Assembly (NCBI RefSeq): GCF_024172125.1 | Contig: NZ_JAMZEA010000001.1 | Span: 806,001-870,000, forward strand | Reading direction: 5' to 3' | Source: Actinomadura rupiterrae | Lineage (GTDB): Bacteria; Actinomycetota; Actinomycetes; Streptosporangiales; Streptosporangiaceae | DNA: 64,000 nucleotides | Shown here: in pieces, positions 9,376 to 17,213 of the stretch | How the letters are laid out: every line of letters begins with the position of its first letter | Numbering within the stretch: the stretch's first letter is position 1 | The notes under the pieces: model-generated | Database searches by the model: none | What the model was told of the DNA's origin: nothing | Seen by the model: only the letters and a program-made list of their open reading frames with translations | Translations under genes and position numbers: made by a program

Positions 9376-10671
9376 GTGACCGTGCCGTCGCGCTCCGCGT
9401 CCGCCGCACCCCTTCACAGGGTCGCGGCGCTGCTCGGCGCGATGGCGGTGCTGACCGCGGGGTGCGGGTCGCCGGTCGCGTTCTACAAGCCCGGGCACGG
9501 CCCGCGGAACGCGCCGGTCGTAGGGCTCGGCGCGCCCGCGCCCTACGTCCGGCCGTCGCGGCGCCCGGTTCCGCCCGGCCCCGCGCAGGACGCGGCGGGC
9601 GTGTACGCCGGGACGACCGGGCCGTCCTCGCTGGCCCGCCCGCTGCGCCGCCTGCCCCAGCGGCTGTACGTCCCGGACTCGCGGACGGGCGGCGTCACCG
9701 TCCTCGACGCGCGCACGCTGCGGCCGGTCGGCCGGCTGCGCCCGTCGCCGCCCGGTCCCGTCCAGCTCACCGCGGCGCCTGACCTGCACGGACTCTGGCT
9801 GAACGACACGACGCACGGCGCGGTCGTGCCGCTGCCGCCCGCGACGGGACGGCTCCGGCGCGTCCCGACGCTGCCGACGCGGCGTCCGGCGCCACCGTCC
9901 TCGTCCGTCGAGGCCGGTGCGGTCCCGCAGGTCGCGGACGTCCGGCCGTTCGCGCGCCGCCTGCCCACGCCGGGAACGCTCTACTTCGCACCGGACGCGC
10001 AGACCGCGTTCGTCCTGTCCGCCCGGGCCCGCAGCGTGGAGGTCGGCACGGCCGGCTCGGACGACTGGACGAGAATCCCGCTTCCCTGCGCTGCCGGGCA
10101 GGCCGACTTCTCCGCCGACGCCTCGCTGCTCGCGGTGTCCTGCGCGAACGCGCGCCGCGTGGTCCGGCTGGACCCGCGGGAGGGCCGGGTGAACGCGAGC
10201 CGGGTGCTGCCCGCGGGCGCGCGCCCGGCCGCGATCCGGCTGCTCCCGGACGGCTCGGAGTTCGCGGTCGCCGACGCGGGCCTCGGCGGGGTCTGGCTGC
10301 TGAACGCGCTCGACTTCAAGACCGCCCGGTTCGTCCGGACGTCGCCCGGTGCGTCCGCGCTGGTGCTGAGCCGCGACGCGCGCTCCCTGTACGTGGTCGG
10401 GCCATCGGGCGTCTCCGTGCTGGACGTCGCGTCCCGGCAGGTCAGAGCCCGGTGGCCGGTGCAGGGCGACGGCGTCCTGGCGGCGGGCGGCGTCTCCATC
10501 GACGGCCGGACACTGTGGTTGACCCGTCCTGCTTCGGGGACGCTCCTGGCTCTGGACACCTCGACGGGGATTGCCTCCCGGACCGTCCACCTGCCGGGTC
10601 GGCCCGCCGCTCCGCTCCCGTTTCCGCAACCCGGGCATCGGGCGCTCGGCGGGCCGGGCATCTACCGCTGA
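9376..10671 (+). CDS. lipoprotein with a YVTN-type beta-propeller
   Basis: A 431-aa exported protein. The N-terminus is a lipoprotein signal peptide ending in the lipobox LTAGC near residues 25-29, so the mature protein should be anchored to the outside of the membrane by its lipidated cysteine. After a Pro-rich spacer come repeats of the YVTN/PQQ propeller style: LYVPDSRTGGVTVLDARTL, LYFAPDAQTAFVLSA, LYVVGPSGVSVLDVASRQV and LWLTRPASGTLLALDTSTG. Such propellers usually bind proteins or ligands at the cell surface; no catalytic residues stand out. A TACAGT box ends 7 nt before the GTG, supporting a leaderless start. Confidence 0.8.
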   Translation: MTVPSRSASAAPLHRVAALLGAMAVLTAGCGSPVAFYKPGHGPRNAPVVGLGAPAPYVRPSRRPVPPGPAQDAAGVYAGTTGPSSLARPLRRLPQRLYVPDSRTGGVTVLDARTLRPVGRLRPSPPGPVQLTAAPDLHGLWLNDTTHGAVVPLPPATGRLRRVPTLPTRRPAPPSSSVEAGAVPQVADVRPFARRLPTPGTLYFAPDAQTAFVLSARARSVEVGTAGSDDWTRIPLPCAAGQADFSADASLLAVSCANARRVVRLDPREGRVNASRVLPAGARPAAIRLLPDGSEFAVADAGLGGVWLLNALDFKTARFVRTSPGASALVLSRDARSLYVVGPSGVSVLDVASRQVRARWPVQGDGVLAAGGVSIDGRTLWLTRPASGTLLALDTSTGIASRTVHLPGRPAAPLPFPQPGHRALGGPGIYR

Positions 10672-10716
10672 CAAACCGGGTGTTCACGGGCAGCGGCCTC
10701 GGTACCGTGACGCAGC

Positions 10717-11412
10717 ATGAACGAGATCAGCGCGGCGTCCGTGGCCGGTTTCCTGGCGCAGATGCTGACCGAAGGGCACCGCGTCCCGGCGCGCGCGGAC
10801 GGGGACACCGTGCACCTCACCGAGCACGGGCTGCAGGTCGTCATCGACACGCCCGACCCGCAGCCGAACGGCATGGTGATTCGCGTTCCGGTCGGCGTGG
10901 TGCTGCCCGAGTCCGGTGGCATCCCCGCGTGGGACCAGGCGGTCGGGGTCGGAACGGCCGACCGGCATCCGGCCGCGGACGCGATCGACGGCTGGATGCA
11001 CAACACGTTCCCGGTCTTCGCCGCCTCCTACATCCCGGGCACCGACCTCATGAACCGCGTCGCCCCGTTCCTCATGAGCAACGGGACGCAGACCGTGGAC
11101 GTCTACGCCGGGCCGCTCGCCATCCGCGACTTCGGCGGCATGCCCGACACCGTCCGGGACGCGGCCGTCGACAAGCCGCCGACCATGCGCGTCGTCCACA
11201 CTCTGCTCGACGGCTACGCCTATCCGGACCGTCCGATCTGGGCCTACACGTACTGCGCGAACATGCCGAGCGGACCGCTTACCGAAGTGACGGTTCTCAA
11301 CAGCGACGCGAGCGACTCCATGGCCCACGTCTCCGACCACCTCTCCTGGGGCGACGGCCACGGTTCCATCAAGTCCTGGGCCCTGGTCAAGCCCGCAACC
11401 GCCTCCTCCTAG
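10717..11412 (+). CDS. conserved hypothetical protein
   Basis: A 231-aa soluble protein with no signal peptide or membrane segment. I do not recognise it with confidence. The central region is rich in conserved-looking aromatics (IDGWMHNTFPVFAASY, PIWAYTYCANMPSGP), reminiscent of actinobacterial DUF6348-type proteins, but that is a guess. A TACCGT box ends 8 nt before the ATG, again a leaderless arrangement. It is probably its own transcription unit, 45 bp after the propeller lipoprotein gene. Confidence 0.7.
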   Translation: MNEISAASVAGFLAQMLTEGHRVPARADGDTVHLTEHGLQVVIDTPDPQPNGMVIRVPVGVVLPESGGIPAWDQAVGVGTADRHPAADAIDGWMHNTFPVFAASYIPGTDLMNRVAPFLMSNGTQTVDVYAGPLAIRDFGGMPDTVRDAAVDKPPTMRVVHTLLDGYAYPDRPIWAYTYCANMPSGPLTEVTVLNSDASDSMAHVSDHLSWGDGHGSIKSWALVKPATASS

Positions 11413-11439
11413 CGAACCGAAACGCTGGGGGCATTCCGC

Positions 11440-14400
11440 TTAGCGGGTGGGGACGTGGCGCCACTGCGGGAGGAGTTCCTCTAGGAGGGCTTCCGTTTCC
11501 GGTTGGAGCGGGTCGTAGCCCGCGTAGGCGCGGAGTTCGTCCGCCACGGATTGGACGGCCTGGTCGTCGCCGCCTGCGCGGGTGGCGCGCAACAGGTCTC
11601 GCCATAGGCCCTCGTCGCGAGGCGCATAGCGGAGGCCCGCGCGGGACGCGTCCAGGGCGCCGCGTATGTCGCCCGCGTCCAGGCGCAGGACGGTCAGGCG
11701 GTGCGCGACGTCCACGATGCGGGCTTCGGCCTCGTATTCGAGGGGTTCGGCCGCGAGCCAGCCGTACCGGCCGCGCGGACGGTCCGCCAGGAGCGGCCCG
11801 CGCACGAGGTCCAGGGCGTAGGACATGTAGGCGGTCTCCGACGCCGGCTCGGCCGCCGAGCGCCAGATCAGCCAGCGGAACACCGACCAGTCGACGCGCA
11901 CCTCCGAGCCGAGCCGGATGCGTCCGCGCTCGTCGTGGTACAGGTTCGGGCGTCCGCGGGCGTCGCGCCCGACCCAGTCGGACACGCGGGCGATGCAGGC
12001 GTCCCGGACGGCCTGGCTCACCCCGCGCGGCCACACCGCGCCGCCGAGGACGGTCGGGTGCACGCCGTTCGGATGCGTCGCGAGGTAGACCAGCACCTCG
12101 GTGCACAGGTCGCGGCGCGCGTCGTCCATCGGGCCCGGCGCGTCCACCTCGATCGGGCCGAGCAGCCGGATGTCGACGGACGAGCGGCCCTCGCGCGGCG
12201 GCTCGGCCGCGTCGTCGGCGGGCACCTCGGCCATCGGGACGGACCGCAGGTCGGACGCCGTCCGGAACAGCTCGAAGACGCCCCGGTACTGCTCCTCCGG
12301 GACGAGCTGCGCGTCCACCTCGAAGCCGAGAACGCCCGCGTGGAGGCGTCCGGCGGCGTCCACGTCCCACGTCCACGTCGCGCCCTGGACGTCGCCGGGG
12401 ACCAGGTATCCGGCGGCCATCCGGGTGCCGGTGCGGGCGAGCGCGACCAGGCGGTCGGCCTCGTGCTCGGTCGGGGCGTCCGACATGATCAGATAGTGCG
12501 GCATCCACGCCTCGCCGAACACGCCCTTCGCGCGTCCGGTCAGCACCGAGTCCACGCCGGACGCGGCGAGCGCCTGCCGCACCTCCTCGCTGCGCGCCTC
12601 CAGCTCGGGCAGCGCCTCCGACAGCGTCGGGACGGCCCGGACACGGTCCGGCGCGACGTCCGCCAGGCCCTCGCCGAGCTCCTGCCCGAACCCGACCAGC
12701 GTGATCCGCATGTGGTCGGACCAGCGGTTGGTGGCCAGCTCCAGCGCCAGCGCGGCGAGCGCGGCCCGCCGGTTCGCGTCGTCGCCGCGGATCGCGATGA
12801 GCCCGTGCGCCGCCTCCAGGTCGACCAGGATGCGGCCCGTCTCGTTCGTGCCGAGCGACACCAGCCCGGGGTACGGCGCGAGGACGTCCGCGAGCCCCTC
12901 GTCGGAGACGTCCGCGGCGCGCAGCCGCCACACCTGGCCCCCGTCGAAGGCGCGCCACCCGGCGGGCGGCTCGGGATCGGCGGGAGCGATCCACAGGTCC
13001 ATGCTCTCGGACCCGAGGTGGACGGCGTAGACGGTCGGCAGCGCGCGGCCCTCGGCGGCGAGCGCGCGCGACAGCATGCGCAGGCCGAGGTCGAGCAGCC
13101 GCGCGCCCTGGTCGTCCGCGCCGACCCGCAGCGCCTGCTCGGCGACCGCCGCCGCGCCCTCCGGCCGGACGATCATCTCCCCGAACGCGCGATGCCACAT
13201 CTGCGTCCGGCGGCGGCGCCCGAGCGCGCTGAGCAGCCCGGCCGCCAGCAGCGACGCGGCCGCGACACCCTGCGGCCAGGACACGTTCCGCGCCTGCCCG
13301 TCATGGCGCGGCCCCGGCACGCTCGCACCACTCGTCCCGGCCTCGCCGCCCATGTCGGACGACGGCTTCTTGAGCCCTTCCGCCGTCCCCCCACTCGGCG
13401 ACAACTTCCCCGGCGCCTCAGCGCTACCGGGCGCCGTCTGCCCCGGCGCATGCGCACCAGGCCCAGCCGAAGGCCGCCCGGACGAACCATCCCCAGGCGC
13501 ACCAGCCCCGCCCTCGGGCGCACCATGCCCAGGAGCAGGAGCCGTGTGACCAGGCGCAGGTGCACTGGGGCTCGGCGCCGGATGGCCGGGCGCAGGAGCA
13601 GTGTGGCCTGGCGCGGGCGCGGTGTGACCAGGCGCGGGCGCCGTGTGGCCAGGCGCAGGCGCGGTGTGGCCTGGCGCAGGTGCGCTAGGGCTCGGCGCCG
13701 GGTGACCAGGCGCGGGCTGTCCAGGCGCGGGCGCGCTCGGGCTGGGAGCCGGCTGGCCTGGCGACGGCTGGCCTGGCGATGGTTGGCCCGGCGCGGGCGC
13801 GCTGGGACTCGGCGCCGGATGACCGGGCGCAGGTTGCCCGGGAGCGGGGGCACTCGGGCTCGGCGCGGGCTGGCCTGGTGCGGGGGCGCTCGGGCTCGGT
13901 GCCGGGTGGCCGGGGGCGGGGTGGCCCGGGGCCGGTTGGCCGGGGGTGCTCGGTGCGGGCTGGGGGACGCCGGGGCTCGGCGCATGCTGGCCGGGGGTCG
14001 GGGTGGTCTTGGACGGGGGTTTCGGGGCGTCCGGCTTGGGCTGCTCGTGCGGGACGGGGTGGCCGTACCGGAAGTAGTCGTGGAGCTGGTGGACGGGGAC
14101 GACCTGCGCGCCCTTGGCGTCGGCGGGCATCTCCAGGATCCAGCCGGGGCGGATCAGGCTGGCCTTGTGCAGGCGGCTGCCGTCCGGCTGGACGTGGCCC
14201 TTGTTCAGCTCGAAGATCTCGTTGTAGCGGCGGCCCTCGCCGAGGCTCTTCTCGGCGATCTCCCAGAGGCTCTCGTGGTGCCGTCCCTCGGGCGGGTTCA
14301 CGCGGTAGATCTTGGTGGTGGCGGACTTCTCGACCGGGTGCCCGGCGAGCGTCTCGGCGACCTCGCGGTCCGGCGCGGCGGCGGGCGTCGCGGAACGGTC

Positions 14401-14922
14401 GGGTGCGGCGGCGGACGCGGACGCCGGCAGCCGGTGGAACTCCTCGGTCTGCGTCGTCGGCGGCCGGACCGACAGCTCGCGCCCGCTGAACGCGGGCATG
14501 ATCGCGCTGGTCGCGGTGAACAGCAGCAGCGCGGCGACGACGAGCCGGTGGACGAGCGACTGGGTCCCGCCGGCGAGCGGGACGCGGGCGGGCACCCCGA
14601 CACCGCGGACGCCCGCGTAGACCTCGACCACGACGCAGGCGGCGAGCTGCAGCCAGGCGACCCAGACCAGCACGACGAGGATCGCGAGCAGCGCGGACGG
14701 CCCGATCCGCTGGGTCAGGTCGGACATCGCGGGCACGTGGCTCGGGATCGGCGAGCCGAACAGCGTCAGCAGCGCGTAGGGGACGCCGATGAGCAGCGCC
14801 GCGAGTGCCAGCAGCGCGCCCACGCCCGTGAGCACGTCCGCCGCGCCGCGGCGGCGCCGCGGTCGCCCCGGCCGCCGCTGCCCCTGGCCGAGGCCCGGCC
14901 CGCCAGCCTGTCTCGTCGCCAT
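11440..14922 (-). CDS. LysM and BTAD domain membrane protein
   Basis: A 1160-aa multi-domain protein. Three hydrophobic segments lie in the first ~170 residues (ALLALAALLIGVPYALL; LLAILVVLVWVAWLQLA; LVVAALLLFTATSAIMPAF). A LysM peptidoglycan-binding module follows (ESLWEIAEKSLGEGRRYNEIF ... IRPGWILEMPADA), then a long Pro/Ser/Ala/Gly-rich repeat tract (about 13400-14000), a fourth membrane segment (GVAAASLLAAGLLSALG), and a cytoplasmic C-terminal part with an OmpR-like winged helix and bacterial transcriptional activator domain (VDIRLLGPIEVDAPG ... VRVDWSVFRWL ... LLRATRAGGDDQAVQSVADELR). It could relay wall or turgor status to a cytoplasmic partner; that is inference. I start at an ATG with AGGGG four bases upstream; an ATG 26 codons earlier is open. 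Confidence 0.85.
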   Translation of the reverse strand: MATRQAGGPGLGQGQRRPGRPRRRRGAADVLTGVGALLALAALLIGVPYALLTLFGSPIPSHVPAMSDLTQRIGPSALLAILVVLVWVAWLQLAACVVVEVYAGVRGVGVPARVPLAGGTQSLVHRLVVAALLLFTATSAIMPAFSGRELSVRPPTTQTEEFHRLPASASAAAPDRSATPAAAPDREVAETLAGHPVEKSATTKIYRVNPPEGRHHESLWEIAEKSLGEGRRYNEIFELNKGHVQPDGSRLHKASLIRPGWILEMPADAKGAQVVPVHQLHDYFRYGHPVPHEQPKPDAPKPPSKTTPTPGQHAPSPGVPQPAPSTPGQPAPGHPAPGHPAPSPSAPAPGQPAPSPSAPAPGQPAPGHPAPSPSAPAPGQPSPGQPSPGQPAPSPSAPAPGQPAPGHPAPSPSAPAPGHTAPAPGHTAPAPGHTAPAPGHTAPAPGHPAPSPSAPAPGHTAPAPGHGAPEGGAGAPGDGSSGRPSAGPGAHAPGQTAPGSAEAPGKLSPSGGTAEGLKKPSSDMGGEAGTSGASVPGPRHDGQARNVSWPQGVAAASLLAAGLLSALGRRRRTQMWHRAFGEMIVRPEGAAAVAEQALRVGADDQGARLLDLGLRMLSRALAAEGRALPTVYAVHLGSESMDLWIAPADPEPPAGWRAFDGGQVWRLRAADVSDEGLADVLAPYPGLVSLGTNETGRILVDLEAAHGLIAIRGDDANRRAALAALALELATNRWSDHMRITLVGFGQELGEGLADVAPDRVRAVPTLSEALPELEARSEEVRQALAASGVDSVLTGRAKGVFGEAWMPHYLIMSDAPTEHEADRLVALARTGTRMAAGYLVPGDVQGATWTWDVDAAGRLHAGVLGFEVDAQLVPEEQYRGVFELFRTASDLRSVPMAEVPADDAAEPPREGRSSVDIRLLGPIEVDAPGPMDDARRDLCTEVLVYLATHPNGVHPTVLGGAVWPRGVSQAVRDACIARVSDWVGRDARGRPNLYHDERGRIRLGSEVRVDWSVFRWLIWRSAAEPASETAYMSYALDLVRGPLLADRPRGRYGWLAAEPLEYEAEARIVDVAHRLTVLRLDAGDIRGALDASRAGLRYAPRDEGLWRDLLRATRAGGDDQAVQSVADELRAYAGYDPLQPETEALLEELLPQWRHVPTR
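13400..14020 (-). repeat. in-gene Pro-rich tandem repeats
   Basis: The linker of the LysM/BTAD protein is made of short imperfect units encoding variants of APGHTAP, APGQPAP and SPSAPAPG, in periods of 7 to 12 codons. They remain in frame, giving an extended wall-spanning spacer. Confidence 0.8.
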
Positions 14923-15034
14923 CGCGCCCCTAGAGTTCGGGAGGTCTGCGGGTCTGTGAGGTCGCCATGGCCATCGTAGACAGGCGCGTCGCGCTGGCAA
15001 TCCTCGGCTGACAACGATCCCGCGACGGAGCGTA

Positions 15035-15052
15035 TTGCACCAGTCGATGCAA
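15035..15052. promoter_or_regulatory. TetR operator-like palindrome upstream of tetR
   Basis: TTGCACCAGTCGATGCAA is an imperfect 18-bp palindrome directly upstream of the TAGGGT -10 box of the TetR gene. A close relative lies before the adjacent exporter gene. Confidence 0.65.
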
Positions 15053-15071
15053 AACGGCTAGGGTCGCGTCC

Positions 15072-15674
15072 ATGGCCAGACCGCGCACCTTCGACGAGGA
15101 CCGTGCCCTGGACGTCGCGATGCGCCTGTTCTGGGAGAACGGCTACGAGGCCACCTCCACCCGGGACCTGTGCACCGCGCTCGGCCTGGACCGCAGCAGC
15201 GTCTACAACGCCTTCACCAGCAAGCACGAGCTCTTCCGGCGCGCGCTGATCCGCTACACCGACCGGATGACCGCCGAGCAGCTGGAGATCCTCGAAGGCC
15301 CCGGCACTCCCGCGCTCGACCGGCTCCGCCGGCTGATGGCCCTGGTCATGGAGCAGGAGCACGCGAACTTCCGGGACGACCGCGGCATCGGCTGCCTCAC
15401 GGTCAACACCACGACCGAGCTGGTCGGACGCGACCCCGAGATCGCCGCCCACCTGGCCCGCGACAACGAGCGCCGCCTCGCCGCGCTCCGCGCCACCATC
15501 GCGTCCGGGCTGCGCGACGGCTCCATCACGTCCACCCGCAACCCCGTCGACCTGGCCCACTACGTGAACGCCGTCATCGCCGGAATCCGCGTCTCCGGCC
15601 AGGCCGGAACCCCCCTCGACACCCTCACCGGCGTAGCCCAAGCCGCCCTGGACGCCCTCACCCCCCACCCCTGA
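15072..15674 (+). CDS. TetR/AcrR-family transcriptional regulator
   Basis: A 200-aa TetR repressor. The helix-turn-helix occupies residues 10-55 (ALDVAMRLFWENGYEATSTR, then LGLDRSSVYNAFTSKHELF); the rest is the ligand-binding helical domain. Such proteins repress by binding a palindrome and release on a small ligand. TAGGGT ends 7 nt before the ATG (leaderless). An operator-like palindrome overlaps this promoter and a similar one precedes the MFS gene 100 bp downstream, so it probably controls both itself and the exporter. Confidence 0.93.
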   Translation: MARPRTFDEDRALDVAMRLFWENGYEATSTRDLCTALGLDRSSVYNAFTSKHELFRRALIRYTDRMTAEQLEILEGPGTPALDRLRRLMALVMEQEHANFRDDRGIGCLTVNTTTELVGRDPEIAAHLARDNERRLAALRATIASGLRDGSITSTRNPVDLAHYVNAVIAGIRVSGQAGTPLDTLTGVAQAALDALTPHP

Positions 15675-15741
15675 CCCGACCCGCGCCAGGGCCCGTGCGG
15701 CGACAACGCCGACGGCCTCGGGGTTTTCGCATGCCCACGTT

Positions 15742-15759
15742 TTACACCGATCGATGCAG
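15742..15759. promoter_or_regulatory. second TetR operator-like site, upstream of MFS exporter
   Basis: TTACACCGATCGATGCAG shares the core ACACCgaTCGATGCA pattern with the site upstream of the tetR gene, with the same following AACGG. It lies 15 bp before the transporter's start. Confidence 0.6.
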
Positions 15760-15774
15760 AACGGAGCCCCGCTC

Positions 15775-16956
15775 ATGCCACGCGCCATCCATCTCCTGGC
15801 CCTGGGCATCTTCACCATGGTGACCAGCGAGTTCGTCGTCGCGGGGCTGATGCCCCAGATGGCGGACGGCCTGCACACGACCGTCCCGAAGATCGGCTAC
15901 CTGATCACCGCGTTCGCCGCCGCGATGGCGGTCGGCGGCCCGCCGCTGGCCATGGCGGTCGGACGGCTGCGCCCGCGCCCGGCCCTCCTGATCCTGTTCG
16001 CCGCCTTCCTCGCCGGGAACGTGCTGGCCGCGCTCGCGACGTCCTACCCGGTCATGGTCGGCGCGCGGATCATCACCGGCGTCGCGTCGCAGGCGTTCAT
16101 CGGCACCGCCATCACGACGGCCGTCCGGATGGTCCCGGCCGACCGGCGTGGACGCGCCGTCGGCGTCGTCCTGAACGGCCTGATGATCGGGACGCTGCTG
16201 GGCATGCCGCTGTCCACCCTGCTCGGCGAGCATTTCGGCTGGCGCGCCGCGTTCTGGACGATCAGCACGCTCACCCTCATCGCGGCCATCGTCGCCCGTA
16301 TCGGCATCCCGGACCTCGACCGCGCGGAAGGCTCATCGGCGAGCGACGACCGCTCGGCGTTCACCCGTCCGCGACTGTGGCTGGCCCTGTCCACCAGCAC
16401 GTTCATCATCGGCGCGACGTTCGCCGCGTTCTCCTACCTCAACCCGATCCTGACCGAGGTCACGGGCTTCTCGACCGGCGCCGTCCCGCTCCTGCTCATC
16501 GCGTACGGCGCGGCGACCGTGGTCGGCAACATGATCGTCGGACGCCTCGCCGACCGGCACACGGTCGCCGTCCAGATCGCCGGACTCCTGCTGAACGTCG
16601 CGTTCCTCACCGGCTTCGCCCTGTTCGCGGACGTCCCGGTTCCGGCGGTGGTGTGCATGCTCGGCATCGGCCTGGTCGGCGTCACGATGAACCCCGCGAT
16701 GGCCACCCGCGTCCAGCGCGCCGGGAACACCGGAACCCTGGTCAACACGGTCCACTCGTCCTTCATCACGCTGGGGATCATCGTCGGCTCGTCCGTGGGC
16801 GGCGCCCTGATCAGCGCGCACGGCCTCCGCGCCCCTCTCTGGACCGGCGCCGCCCTCGCCGTCGCCGGCCTAGCCACCCTGCTCCCCGACCTACGAACCC
16901 CCCACGCCCCTTCCCCCACCCCCGCACCAACCCCACAACCCGCCGACGCCCACTAA
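15775..16956 (+). CDS. MFS transporter, DHA1-type exporter
   Basis: A 393-aa twelve-helix major facilitator like the AraJ/Cmx group of proton-driven exporters (FTMVTSEFVVAGLMPQMA in helix 1; ALLILFAAFLAGNVLAALA; GMPLSTLLGEHFGWRAAFW at the end of helix 5). The C-terminal tail is proline-rich. The substrate is unknown. GGAG lies 8 nt before the chosen ATG; an upstream ATG would sit inside the operator-like site and is less likely. Its partner is the TetR gene immediately upstream, forming a standard repressor-exporter unit. Confidence 0.9.
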   Translation: MPRAIHLLALGIFTMVTSEFVVAGLMPQMADGLHTTVPKIGYLITAFAAAMAVGGPPLAMAVGRLRPRPALLILFAAFLAGNVLAALATSYPVMVGARIITGVASQAFIGTAITTAVRMVPADRRGRAVGVVLNGLMIGTLLGMPLSTLLGEHFGWRAAFWTISTLTLIAAIVARIGIPDLDRAEGSSASDDRSAFTRPRLWLALSTSTFIIGATFAAFSYLNPILTEVTGFSTGAVPLLLIAYGAATVVGNMIVGRLADRHTVAVQIAGLLLNVAFLTGFALFADVPVPAVVCMLGIGLVGVTMNPAMATRVQRAGNTGTLVNTVHSSFITLGIIVGSSVGGALISAHGLRAPLWTGAALAVAGLATLLPDLRTPHAPSPTPAPTPQPADAH

Positions 16957-17041
16957 CAACCACCTCCCCCACCCAAACCTGGCGTTGGGGACGCGGCGCT
17001 GGGGGACGCAGCCGTCGGGCATTCGAGCGTCCCGGATGGCC

Positions 17042-17072
17042 GCTCCCGCAGCACCGAGCACGCTGCGGGAGC
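17042..17072. terminator. hairpin between two convergent MFS genes
   Basis: GCTCCCGCAGC pairs perfectly with GCTGCGGGAGC across a 9-nt loop in the 257-bp gap between convergent genes. No U-run follows. It probably ends both transcripts. Confidence 0.7.
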
Positions 17073-17213
17073 CGGTCGGCTCAGCTCTTCCGATGCGTCC
17101 GCAGACCGGGCACACGCGCCGCGCCAGGGCGGTGCCACGCCAGGGCCCGCCAGACCGGCCAGTGACAGCGCCGGGGCATCAGAAGCAGCCCAGTCGGCGA
17201 ACGCGCGGGCGGA

